Origin: Desulfobulbaceae bacterium | Lineage (GTDB): Bacteria > Desulfobacterota > Desulfobulbia > Desulfobulbales > SURF-16 | NCBI GenBank assembly: GCA_023230525.1 | Contig: JALNXE010000142.1 | Span: 1 to 8,684 of the forward strand | DNA length: 8,684 nt | Direction of reading: 5' to 3' | Shown: piece by piece, positions 1 to 6,402 of the stretch | Layout: the number at the start of each line of letters is the position of its first letter | Position numbering within the stretch: position 1 is the first letter of the stretch | Translations under genes and position numbers: made by a program | The notes under the pieces: generated by a model | Database searches by the model: none | The model's input: only the letters and a program-made list of their open reading frames with translations | What the model was told of the DNA's origin: nothing

Positions 1-379
1 TATCTCCCACCGCCTGCAGGTCATTAAAGTAAAGCCCGCCGAATTCGTTGGTGCAGTGGGGACAGCCGCGCAGCCACAGAATATGATGGCGGTAACTGTT
101 CTTGGCAAGTTTCCGGTAAACCCACTGACTGCTGCAGCATTCAAAACAGTAAAGCAGCGTCCACTCATTGCCGAGCAGGGCGGTTGCGCAATCATGGCAG
201 ACCGGAACCACCATCTCCCGTACGGCAACGTCGGTAATCGCATTTTCCGCATAGCCAAAGGGCATGATAATGTAATCGCTTGCCGGAAAGTTTTCCTTGC
301 TCACATTCGGCCCGTGATTCAACTCGCATAATTCATGGCTCAGGTCCGCCATAAGCTGAAGTTTATCTATCTCGTTCAT
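1..379 (-). CDS. Small cysteine-rich (CxxC) hypothetical protein, 3' end cut by window edge
   Basis: I do not recognise this gene. Read on the minus strand from ATG at 379, the frame stays open for 126 codons to the window edge, so the C-terminus is missing. A strong Shine-Dalgarno (AAGGAGG, plus-strand 384-390) sits 4 nt before the ATG and fixes the start. The protein has no signal peptide or membrane segment, so it is probably cytoplasmic. Cysteines come in pairs: C61-H-D-C64, C78-F-E-C81-C82 and C106-P-H-C109. This looks like a zinc-ribbon or treble-clef-like metal site and suggests a structural zinc protein, but no catalytic motif is visible. The N-terminal 50 residues are acidic and helical in character. 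It is transcribed divergently from the pseudokinase gene and shares a 509-bp intergenic region with it. Metal binding is inferred only from cysteine spacing. Confidence 0.7.
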   Translation of the reverse strand, partial: MNEIDKLQLMADLSHELCELNHGPNVSKENFPASDYIIMPFGYAENAITDVAVREMVVPVCHDCATALLGNEWTLLYCFECCSSQWVYRKLAKNSYRHHILWLRGCPHCTNEFGGLYFNDLQAVGD

Positions 380-383
380 GGTC

Positions 384-390
384 CCTCCTT
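384..390 (-). promoter_or_regulatory. Ribosome binding site of the minus-strand cysteine-rich gene
   Basis: Reads AAGGAGG on the minus strand, a near-perfect anti-SD match 4 nt upstream of the ATG at 379. It is the best RBS in the left part of the window and is the main support for that start. Confidence 0.75.
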
Positions 391-452
391 GAACCGTTTA
401 ACCGGTTACTCTTGCAGTTATCGAGAAAAATTATTACTACCTATCTGATCGG

Positions 453-478
453 ATATTATCAGCAAATTGATTAGTCAA
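453..478 (-). promoter_or_regulatory. Candidate promoter for the minus-strand cysteine-rich gene
   Basis: On the minus strand, TGATAATAT (461-453) resembles an extended -10 element (TGn followed by TAATAT). TTGACT (478-473) lies upstream as a possible -35, but the 14-nt spacer is shorter than the usual 16-18. It would start transcription roughly 65-70 nt before the ATG. An inverted repeat AACCG/CGGTT (392-396 and 403-407) lies between it and the RBS. This is motif matching only. Confidence 0.25.
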
Positions 479-727
479 ATTTTTTTAAAATGCCGGGTCA
501 ATAACCATCTTCAGGCAAGACCAGATCAGCGGGACCATCCCTCCACACCCGGAACCTGCTGATTTTTCTTGACTGCTCAACTCTCCACAGGACACGCATA
601 AGGCCTCATCATGCTTTGCGAATTGCTGTATCCATGTTATAAATTCATTAATTATAAATTTATTTAATACTTGTCATAGCAACCTGCGTGCCACAATGTG
701 CTAATATTTATTACTAAAAAATTATAC

Positions 728-744
728 AATGATAATATATCATT
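728..744. repeat. Palindrome AATGATA-ata-TATCATT, candidate operator
   Basis: This is a perfect 7-bp inverted repeat around a 3-nt centre. Its half-site AATGAT/ATCATT recurs in the palindrome at 767-776, centred about 35 bp downstream. It lies in the AT-rich leader upstream of the pseudokinase gene. Palindromes arise more easily by chance in AT-rich DNA, so the regulatory role is only suggested by the shared half-site and position. Confidence 0.3.
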
Positions 745-760
745 AGTTATTTTCTAAAAG

Positions 761-782
761 TGAGTGAATGATCATTTTCTCA
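761..782. repeat. 22-bp imperfect palindrome, candidate transcription factor site
   Basis: TGAG (761-764) and CTCA (779-782) flank a perfect inner palindrome AATGATCATT (767-776); 9 of 11 base pairs match about the centre at 771/772. If the TATAAT at 803-808 is a -10 element, the centre lies near -43, close to where class II activators bind. No good -35 hexamer is present, which would fit activator dependence. This is inference from geometry, and no known regulator consensus is claimed. Confidence 0.35.
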
Positions 783-802
783 TCATATGGAATTTTCCCC
801 AA

Positions 803-808
803 TATAAT
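803..808 (+). promoter_or_regulatory. Candidate -10 hexamer for the pseudokinase/DUF89 operon
   Basis: A perfect TATAAT about 80 nt upstream of the ATG at 889. The expected -35 position (about 780-785, TCATCA) is a poor match, so either an activator is needed or this is a chance match in AT-rich DNA. A symmetric TTTTCCGGAAAA sits just downstream, over the predicted start site. Confidence 0.3.
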
Positions 809-813
809 TTTGG

Positions 814-825
814 TTTTCCGGAAAA
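814..825. repeat. Perfect 12-bp palindrome TTTTCCGGAAAA
   Basis: A perfect 12-bp inverted repeat with no spacer, located where transcription would start if the TATAAT at 803-808 is used. A dimeric repressor bound here would block initiation. It could equally be chance; no family is assigned. Confidence 0.3.
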
Positions 826-888
826 ATAACCATGACTCACGGAACAATTTAAAAAAAATTTAGGCCTCACCCTGAGAAACTATCCGGC

Positions 889-2487
889 ATGGAAACCGCG
901 CACACGCAAATAGTCTTTGAAGAACAGATATTACACAGCATACATGCCGAGTTCCCGGCCCGATATATGGCCACATGCAATCTGCATGCGCTTGCCCGCA
1001 GTCAGCCGCACTGCATGAGTATTGACCACATCAGCAACCTGGAAAAGCTGATGCATGACCCGCTTGTCCTGCGGCATCGTCAGTCGTTTTTTCTTTTCCG
1101 CGAAGCGGCGCGAACTTTGACCGCGATTGTCAAGGGCAAGGTCCCGGGCTTGACAGAATACACCCTGGCGACCCTGGAAAGACTGCTGCGCACCGCTACC
1201 GGCAATTCCCACCGGGCTGCCACGGAGGCCGTTGGCTCGCTGCCGGTTGTCATCTGTCAACATGTGCAGCACCAGACGGTCGAACAGAATATACCCGCTG
1301 TTTCCTTTAAACAAATCACGGAACTATGCGGCGGCCTGGCCCTTGACCAGGCGGTTTTCACCGGCAGGAGCCTCACCTTGCCGTGCATTACCGGGAAAAG
1401 GCTGCTGGTCATCAAGCTTGCCCGTTGGGATGATTCACCCGGCAATCTTTTTGCCGAAACATTCTGGATGAAAAACCTAAAAAATCACTTTCCCTCCCTG
1501 CCGGTCCGTTTCAACATCCCGGAACCACTGGAGTTAGAGGGATTTTCCGTTTTCCGCCTGACCGGCCTGCCGCTTATCCCGCCGCCGGGTCAGCACTGCC
1601 ATCCCGAGGCCATCGCCATCGCCTTTGCGGCCCACAGCGAATATTTCGCCTACGCCAATGAGCCCTGCCACTACCGGCAATTTTCCGAGTTCAAAGAGGT
1701 CCTGATCCGTAACGGCTGGCTGCTGGGCCATCTTGCCTCCCAGGGCAACATTCACACCGCGCCCATCCCTCTTTTTCACAACCGGGTACAGCGCCACAGG
1801 AGAGAAGACAACGGACTTTACGACTGGCCGCTCGGTGGCCGGCTTGACCAGTGGCTGGCCTCCTGCCAGCATCCCAATTTCGGTCTTACCGGCCTCCGGG
1901 ACTTTGAACATTTTCAGGCAACGGGCATATCAGGTGAAAAATTTTACTGGGATCTCGGCGCCCACATTCTCAGCCTGCTTCTCGTCTCCGCCAGCTACTT
2001 CCGCAACCGGGAAAAAGGGCTGCAGGGGCTTACCCCGGCAGGCAAACCGGTTGACGCCAGACATCTTTTTAACGAAAATCAACTTATTGAGTTGATCAGG
2101 GAAACCCTGGCAAGCTATTATAAGGGCTTTGTCGGCCAGGACTTTCCCGGCGAGATGCCTTTTGACGTTAAAACCCTGGCGTCCCGCATGGTGGAGGAAA
2201 TGGGTGTTGACCATCACATGGAAGAGATGCTGCGGCAGATCGATCAACAACAGATGAGTGACGGGGAATTCCGAATGTTTCTGGGGGAAAGAGGTTTTTC
2301 GGTAAAACAGGCTGCCACGGCCCTCAAAGGAAAACAGGATATTGTCCTGCACACCGGACCGCATCTTGGCGGATTCAACGAGAGCATTTCCATTCCGGAG
2401 CTTATAACCGCCACGGCCTCCATGGCGGCGACCTGCGTGCTTGCCAGGTATGCCGGCGAAAATTCATCACCCCGGGCAATTCATTAA
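889..2487 (+). CDS. SidJ-related pseudokinase-like protein
   Basis: A 532-aa protein with no signal peptide or membrane segment, so probably cytoplasmic. Residues 24-125 are helical and repeat-like, with RHRQSFFLFREAAR near 62-75 and HRAATEAVGSLP near 108-119. I recognise this N-terminal pattern from proteins annotated as SidJ-related pseudokinases in Desulfobacterota and Geobacter-like genomes. A kinase-like part follows: LLVIKLAR (172-179) resembles the beta3 strand with K176 as the ATP-phosphate lysine, NLFAETFWM (186-194) offers E190 as its helix-C partner, and LRDFEHF (336-342) looks like a degenerate DFG site. No canonical HRD motif is obvious. The known SidJ of Legionella is a kinase-fold glutamylase; no such activity can be read from this sequence. 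The start has only a weak upstream GAGAAA, and an in-frame ATG exists at codon 27. It is coupled to the DUF89 gene 3 nt downstream. The family call rests on memory of the pattern. Confidence 0.6.
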   Translation: METAHTQIVFEEQILHSIHAEFPARYMATCNLHALARSQPHCMSIDHISNLEKLMHDPLVLRHRQSFFLFREAARTLTAIVKGKVPGLTEYTLATLERLLRTATGNSHRAATEAVGSLPVVICQHVQHQTVEQNIPAVSFKQITELCGGLALDQAVFTGRSLTLPCITGKRLLVIKLARWDDSPGNLFAETFWMKNLKNHFPSLPVRFNIPEPLELEGFSVFRLTGLPLIPPPGQHCHPEAIAIAFAAHSEYFAYANEPCHYRQFSEFKEVLIRNGWLLGHLASQGNIHTAPIPLFHNRVQRHRREDNGLYDWPLGGRLDQWLASCQHPNFGLTGLRDFEHFQATGISGEKFYWDLGAHILSLLLVSASYFRNREKGLQGLTPAGKPVDARHLFNENQLIELIRETLASYYKGFVGQDFPGEMPFDVKTLASRMVEEMGVDHHMEEMLRQIDQQQMSDGEFRMFLGERGFSVKQAATALKGKQDIVLHTGPHLGGFNESISIPELITATASMAATCVLARYAGENSSPRAIH

Positions 2488-2490
2488 ATC

Positions 2491-3390
2491 ATGCGGACAA
2501 CATTAGACTGCCTCCCCTGTTTTCTCAAGCAGACGATCCAGACCGCCCGACTCTGCAACGCATCACCAGCCCTGCAGCAGGAAATCATGCATGAGGTGAT
2601 AATAAAATTTCTACCCTCCATCGATTTCACCATCACCCCTCCTGAAAACGCCGTTCATCTCTATGGGCTCATCGCCGGTATTTCCGCACGTCCTGACCCA
2701 TTCGCCGCCATAAAAAAAGAAAGTAACCGCTTTGCCGCAGGCATTGCCCCCCTGATCAGACAAAAAGTTAATGACGCGGACAACCCGCTGCTGGCCGCGC
2801 TCACCTTTTCCATTGCCGGCAACATCATCGATTATGGTTCCCTGCACCAGTTTGACATGGGAAAAATCATCCGCGACGCCCTGTCCCTGCAGATGGCAAT
2901 CAACGATTTTGCTGAACTGGAGGCCGACCTGCAGCAGGCCGGCAGAGTTTTATATCTGGGCGACAACAGCGGAGAACTGGTCTTTGACGGGATTGCCATT
3001 GAGAAATTGAACAGGGACGTGACCTTTGTGGTCAAAGAGAAAGCCATCATCAATGACGCCCTCATGGAGGATGCCCGGGAATGCGGCCTGCAGAACATCT
3101 GCCGGGTGATAACCAATGGCACCGGTTGTCCGGGCACCCCCCTGCCCGATTGCTCGGCAGATTTCCGCAAACTGTTCCATGATGCCGATCTGATCATCAG
3201 CAAAGGGCAGGGTAATTTTGAAACCCTCTCCGAGGTGAAAGCCCCCATCTATTTTCTGCTGACCGTGAAATGCCCGGTGGTAAACGACCATCTTTTCCGG
3301 CTGACCGGCTCCCCAGCCCGCTGGCCTACGCAATTACCCTTCCCCGTGCTGCTGAAATCCCCGCACTTTGCCAGGGACAAGAGAGGATAG
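2491..3390 (+). CDS. DUF89/ARMT1-like domain protein
   Basis: A 299-aa protein of the DUF89 type (PF01937), in the prokaryotic subgroup that opens with a CxxC: C7-L-P-C10 followed by a glutamine-bearing helix (FLKQTIQTAR). Its signature parts are in order: helical N-terminal half; GNIIDYG at 110-116; LGDNSGELVFD at 156-166, where D158 and N159 match the metal-binding DN pair; KEKAIINDA at 182-190; DADLIISKGQGNFETL at 231-246; and FLLTVKC at 255-261. Family members include metal-dependent phosphatases acting on damaged sugar phosphates, and human ARMT1, reported as a protein-glutamate methyltransferase. The substrate here is unknown. The gene begins 3 nt after the pseudokinase stop with no clear SD of its own, implying translational coupling. 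The last ~25 residues after LTGSPARW (271-278) look unlike the family's usual glycine-rich ending and may reflect a late frameshift or divergence. Confidence 0.75.
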   Translation: MRTTLDCLPCFLKQTIQTARLCNASPALQQEIMHEVIIKFLPSIDFTITPPENAVHLYGLIAGISARPDPFAAIKKESNRFAAGIAPLIRQKVNDADNPLLAALTFSIAGNIIDYGSLHQFDMGKIIRDALSLQMAINDFAELEADLQQAGRVLYLGDNSGELVFDGIAIEKLNRDVTFVVKEKAIINDALMEDARECGLQNICRVITNGTGCPGTPLPDCSADFRKLFHDADLIISKGQGNFETLSEVKAPIYFLLTVKCPVVNDHLFRLTGSPARWPTQLPFPVLLKSPHFARDKRG

Positions 3391-3558
3391 CCGCAGAAAG
3401 AGTCTTGCCGGCATAGGAATGGTGCAAGCCTGCAGCAGGTCTTTGCCTTTACTCCATCTCAGCCCGCCCCAGCAGCTTTGCAGGCCAGGCCCTGTCCTGA
3501 AAACAATTTGCCCTGTCCGCTGCCGCCTGATCTCCTGAAAACGCCAGTATTTTTTATA

Positions 3559-3588
3559 TTCACTTTCCCGAAAATCTATGAATATAAT
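3559..3588 (+). promoter_or_regulatory. Sigma70-type promoter of the chemotaxis operon
   Basis: TTCACT (3559-3564, 4 of 6 to TTGACA) and a perfect TATAAT (3583-3588) are separated by 18 nt, within the accepted range. The predicted start is near 3595, leaving a leader of about 147 nt before the receptor ATG. It sits in a local AT-rich patch of an otherwise GC-rich gap. It is the best promoter match in the window, but is based on motif match alone. Confidence 0.45.
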
Positions 3589-3703
3589 GAAATGGTTGGG
3601 ACAGCGCTCCAACCACAATCTGCCAGGCAATACAACCCGCCGGTTGCCGGTACGGACGCCCCTCGGCCCTTTCAGTAAAAAGCTTCTTCACGCTTGTCAT
3701 CCG

Positions 3704-3719
3704 ACAACACGAATGTTGT
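3704..3719. repeat. Inverted repeat ACAACA-cgaa-TGTTGT before the receptor gene
   Basis: Two perfect 6-bp arms around a 4-nt centre, ending 10 nt before the AAGGAG RBS. In RNA it could fold into a small hairpin in the receptor leader; in DNA it could be an operator. No T-run follows, so it is not an intrinsic terminator. Confidence 0.3.
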
Positions 3720-3729
3720 ATGTACCTTC

Positions 3730-3735
3730 AAGGAG
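3730..3735 (+). promoter_or_regulatory. Ribosome binding site of the chemoreceptor
   Basis: AAGGAG lies 6 nt before ATG 3742. It decides the start: an in-frame TTG at 3694 would add 16 residues before the membrane anchor and lacks an SD. Confidence 0.75.
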
Positions 3736-3741
3736 AAAATT

Positions 3742-5844
3742 ATGTCCATAGCGAAAAAACTCGGTCTGGCGGGAGGCCTCTCCATTCTGGCCCTGCTGAT
3801 TCTCTTCAGCGTCATGTTCTTTGCCAACCGCACGGTCGATTCATCCATGGCAATGAGCCAGCTGAGAAATCATCAGCTGAACACGATCAATGAGATGGAG
3901 AAGAGCACCATCGAATTGCTGCTGGCAGCCATGGATTCCATCATTGACAAGGATCATGGCTCGATTGACAAGGAACGCATGGATAGTATCAGCCGTTCCG
4001 CCTCCTTTTTGAAAATCAATCTGCCGGTCCTGACTGAGGCTGCGGACAATGCCGAGGAAAAACAGCTGGCCACCGCCATGGTCGGCAACGTGGAACAGCT
4101 GGTCAACGCCATCCAGAAAGACCTCAAGGAACTCATCGAAGTCTCGGGCAGCGAGATAGGCTTTATTGAGAAAGAATTTGACCATATCGACGACACCCTG
4201 GATGAATACGGTGAAGCCGTGGGCGGCAACCTGGGCAAACTTGACGAGTCACTCCATGCCAAACTGGCCAGCGCAACGGGCAAGGACCACGAGGAACTCA
4301 GCGAGACCATCCTGCTCATCACCGACATGCGCATGGCCCATCTTGAGGTGATGCTGGCGGCCATGGATTCCTTGATTGACAAAAATGAAGGAAAAATGAG
4401 CGATGACAGGCTGGCCGCGATCGATCAGAACTTGAAATTCCTCAACGCAAATCTTGACAAACTCTCCTCCTTCCCGGCCACCTCCGGTGAGCGGCAAATG
4501 ATCGCCGAAATCAGCAAAGGCCTCCCGGCCCTGGAGAAAGGCGTCAAGGTGGAACTGAAAGACCTCATCGAAAACAGCGCGGTGCAGCTCAAAAAAATGG
4601 AAGCCTCCTTTGACAAAATGGACGACACCCTTGATGAATACGGCACCCAGGTAACGGAAGGTCTGCACAAATTCGGGGTCTCGGTTGAGGCGGAACGGGC
4701 GGAAGCGGAAAAACATCTGGCCAGCGTAGTCACCGCGGCCAACCTCATCGCCCTGATCACCTTTCTGCTGTCTGCAGTGGTGCTGTCGCTATTTCTCTAC
4801 AAACTCTCGCGCTCCATCATTGATCCGCTCAACATGGGCGTAAAATTTGCCGAATCCGTGGCTGAAGGCGATCTCACCGCGCAGATTACCCTGGAGAGCA
4901 ACGACGAGATCGGCGCCCTGGCCAATGCCCTGCGCAAGATGTCCACCAGACTGGAGGATACCGTGGTGACCATCCGGGAAATCGCCGCCCAGGTGACCAC
5001 CGGCAGCAATGAACTGGGCGCCACCTCCCAGACCGTGTCCCAGGGGGCCAGTGAACAGGCGGCCACCGTGGAAGAAATTTCCTCCTCCATGGAGGAAATG
5101 ACCAGCACGGTGGACCAGAGCGCCGACAGCGCCCGCCAGACGGCGGTCATTGCCAACAAAGCAGCCCAGGATGCGGAGAGAGGCGGCCAGGCCGTGGCGG
5201 ATACGGAAAAGGCCATGCGGACCATTGCCGAAAAAATCGAAATCATTGAAGAGATCTCCCGCCAGACCAATCTGCTGGCCTTGAACGCTGCTATTGAGGC
5301 GGCCCGGGCCGGCGAGCACGGCAAGGGATTTGCCGTGGTGGCGGCAGAGGTGAGAAAGCTTGCCGAGCGCAGCCAGACAGCGGCCATGGAGATCAAAGGG
5401 GTGGCCGGCAGCAGCGTGGAAATCGCCGCCAACGCCGGCAAATTGATCCTGGAGATGGTGCCGCAGATCAAGAAGACCGCTGATCTGGTGGAAGAAATCG
5501 ACGCGGCCAGCGCGGAACAGGCCAAGGGTGTCCAGGAGAACACCCGGGCGGTTGAACAGCTTAATCAGGTCATCCAGCAGAACAGTTCCGCCGCCGAGGA
5601 GCTTTCCGCCTCTGCCGAAGAACTCAATGCCCAGTCCAATGAACTGATGCGGGCCATCTCCTTTTTTAAGATCAACAAAGAATACACCACCCAGATACGG
5701 CACAGCACAATCTCCCCGCCAATAGAGAAAAAACTGCATCTCCCGCCTGCCCAGCCAAAGAAAACCGCTGCCGATGAGAACAAAAAGGGGGACGGTGTTA
5801 AATTAAAGTTAAGCGATTCCGACGACGATTTTGAAAGATATTAA
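3742..5844 (+). CDS. Methyl-accepting chemotaxis protein with tandemly duplicated sensor
   Basis: A 700-aa transmembrane chemoreceptor. Order: short basic N-terminus; first membrane helix about 7-28; periplasmic helical sensor about 29-330; second membrane helix about 331-353; HAMP domain about 354-407; cytoplasmic signalling coiled coil with methylation helices near 440-460 and 615-640; and the highly conserved hairpin tip at 503-544 (QTNLLALNAAIEAARAGE, GKGFAVVAAEVRKLAERS) that binds CheA and CheW. The sensor consists of two copies with a 144-residue offset: LLAAMDSIIDK (60-70) repeats as MLAAMDSLIDK (204-214), and DDTLDEYG (150-157) as DDTLDEYG (294-301). The ligand is unknown. After the coiled coil, a Lys/Pro-rich flexible tail (about 645-695) ends in D-F-E-R-Y, which fits the aromatic-x-x-aromatic CheR-tether pentapeptide (NWETF in E. 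coli). It is the first gene of the chemotaxis operon; the cheW RBS overlaps its stop. Confidence 0.95.
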   Translation: MSIAKKLGLAGGLSILALLILFSVMFFANRTVDSSMAMSQLRNHQLNTINEMEKSTIELLLAAMDSIIDKDHGSIDKERMDSISRSASFLKINLPVLTEAADNAEEKQLATAMVGNVEQLVNAIQKDLKELIEVSGSEIGFIEKEFDHIDDTLDEYGEAVGGNLGKLDESLHAKLASATGKDHEELSETILLITDMRMAHLEVMLAAMDSLIDKNEGKMSDDRLAAIDQNLKFLNANLDKLSSFPATSGERQMIAEISKGLPALEKGVKVELKDLIENSAVQLKKMEASFDKMDDTLDEYGTQVTEGLHKFGVSVEAERAEAEKHLASVVTAANLIALITFLLSAVVLSLFLYKLSRSIIDPLNMGVKFAESVAEGDLTAQITLESNDEIGALANALRKMSTRLEDTVVTIREIAAQVTTGSNELGATSQTVSQGASEQAATVEEISSSMEEMTSTVDQSADSARQTAVIANKAAQDAERGGQAVADTEKAMRTIAEKIEIIEEISRQTNLLALNAAIEAARAGEHGKGFAVVAAEVRKLAERSQTAAMEIKGVAGSSVEIAANAGKLILEMVPQIKKTADLVEEIDAASAEQAKGVQENTRAVEQLNQVIQQNSSAAEELSASAEELNAQSNELMRAISFFKINKEYTTQIRHSTISPPIEKKLHLPPAQPKKTAADENKKGDGVKLKLSDSDDDFERY
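3904..4731 (+). repeat. In-gene tandem duplication of the chemoreceptor sensor unit
   Basis: Two copies of a unit of 432 nt (144 codons) lie head to tail inside the receptor gene, starting near 3904 and 4336. The register is the same at both ends of the unit (ATGGATTCC at 3931 and 4363; the DDTLDEYG codons likewise), so no net indel has accumulated between those blocks. The conserved blocks are still similar in DNA as well as protein, while the middle has diverged. The boundaries are approximate. Confidence 0.8.
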
Positions 5845-5848
5845 GGAG
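5843..5848 (+). promoter_or_regulatory. cheW ribosome binding site overlapping the receptor stop codon
   Basis: AAGGAG begins within the receptor's TAA (5842-5844) and lies 6 nt before ATG 5855. This fixes the cheW start over an in-frame TTG at 5831 and indicates that receptor and adaptor are co-translated. Confidence 0.75.
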
Positions 5849-5854
5849 ATTGCC

Positions 5855-6394
5855 ATGGATATGCAAAATGAAACCGCAAGCAGCCAGTATCTTTCCTTTA
5901 CCCTGCGCGAGGAGGATTTTGCCGTGGAGATCTTCAAGGTGCGGGAGGTGCTCGATGTGGCCACCCTGACCAAAATCCCGCGCATGCCTTCCTATCTCTG
6001 CGGGGTTATCAACCTGCGGGGCAACGTGGTGCCGGTGGTGGATCTCGGCCTCAAGCTCGGCATGGAACCGGTCAAAAAAACCATCAGCACCTGCATCATG
6101 ATCATGGAAATCGTGGTTGAGGCTGAAACCGCGCCGGTGCTCATGGGTGTGCTGACCGATGCGGTGCAGGCGGTCCTTGAACTTGAGCCAGCCAACATTG
6201 AGCCGGTTCCCCGCATGGGCACCAATCTCAATACCGATTTCATCAAGGGCATGGGGCGCCATGAGGACAAGTTTCTTATCCTCCTCGACATTGACAAGGT
6301 TTTGGCCAGCGAGGGAGAGGCAACCCTGCGGGATGCGGCATCAGGCGCCCTGGCTGCCCAGGCGCTTGAAACAGAGGCACAACCCTCTGCATAG
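5855..6394 (+). CDS. cheW: Chemotaxis adaptor protein CheW
   Basis: A 179-aa cytoplasmic adaptor that links chemoreceptor tips to the P5 domain of CheA in signalling arrays. The single CheW domain spans about 11-152. The hallmark GVINLRGNVVPVVDL is at 50-64, preceded by FAVEIFKVREVL (22-33) and IPRMPSYLCG (41-50). GVLTDAVQAVLEL (98-110) and KFLILLDIDKVL (139-150) complete the two beta-barrel halves. The length is slightly above the usual 150-170 because of an Ala-rich tail (160-179). The gene sits 10 nt after the receptor stop and 8 nt before the cheA remnant, the normal place of cheW in such operons. With cheA reduced to a scar, this CheW must partner a kinase encoded elsewhere if it is active. 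Nothing in its sequence suggests decay. Confidence 0.93.
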   Translation: MDMQNETASSQYLSFTLREEDFAVEIFKVREVLDVATLTKIPRMPSYLCGVINLRGNVVPVVDLGLKLGMEPVKKTISTCIMIMEIVVEAETAPVLMGVLTDAVQAVLELEPANIEPVPRMGTNLNTDFIKGMGRHEDKFLILLDIDKVLASEGEATLRDAASGALAAQALETEAQPSA

Positions 6395-6402
6395 GAGCGG
6401 GC

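Larger units (their letters stand above)
380..888. other. Divergent AT-rich intergenic region
   Basis: No convincing coding frame exists here. The first ~100 nt hold the RBS and candidate promoter of the leftward gene. The stretch from about 625 to 870 is strongly AT-rich compared with the GC-rich genes on both sides, and it holds three palindromes (728-744, 761-782, 814-825) and a TATAAT hexamer (803-808). It is best read as the regulatory region for the rightward pseudokinase/DUF89 pair. I see no tRNA, sRNA signature or convincing terminator in it. Confidence 0.6.
3391..3741. other. Intergenic region upstream of the chemotaxis operon
   Basis: A 351-bp gap without a credible gene. Its first half is GC-rich with no clear stem plus T-run, so no intrinsic terminator for the DUF89 gene is evident. 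Around 3545-3595 it turns AT-rich and holds a sigma70-type promoter. Closer to the receptor gene lie a small inverted repeat (3704-3719) and the receptor RBS. Confidence 0.6.

Noticed and set aside
56..331. 91-codon plus-strand open frame at the left end
   Set aside because: It is antisense to the cysteine-rich minus-strand gene, has no good RBS, and its translation lacks domain character, while the minus frame has a strong SD and CxxC pairs.
467..488. TTGATTAGTCAA followed by a T-run as an intrinsic terminator
   Set aside because: The stem is only about 4-5 bp and AT-rich, and no plus-strand gene ends upstream of it.
569..597. TTGACT at 569-574 as a -35 element
   Set aside because: No acceptable -10 hexamer lies 16-18 nt downstream (ACACGC region).
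3676..3708. Sigma28 (flagellar) promoter upstream of the receptor: TAAA ... CCGACAA
   Set aside because: The two parts resemble the consensus, but the spacer is about 5 nt too long. The sigma70-type pair at 3559-3588 is a better match.
3694..3741. Upstream TTG start for the receptor, adding 16 residues
   Set aside because: No SD precedes it, it would put polar residues before the membrane anchor, and ATG 3742 has AAGGAG at 6-nt spacing.
4789..5739. 316-codon minus-strand open frame
   Set aside because: It lies entirely opposite the receptor's HAMP and signalling domain. The long frame is a by-product of GC-rich codon bias; its Gly/His/Phe-rich product has no recognisable domain.
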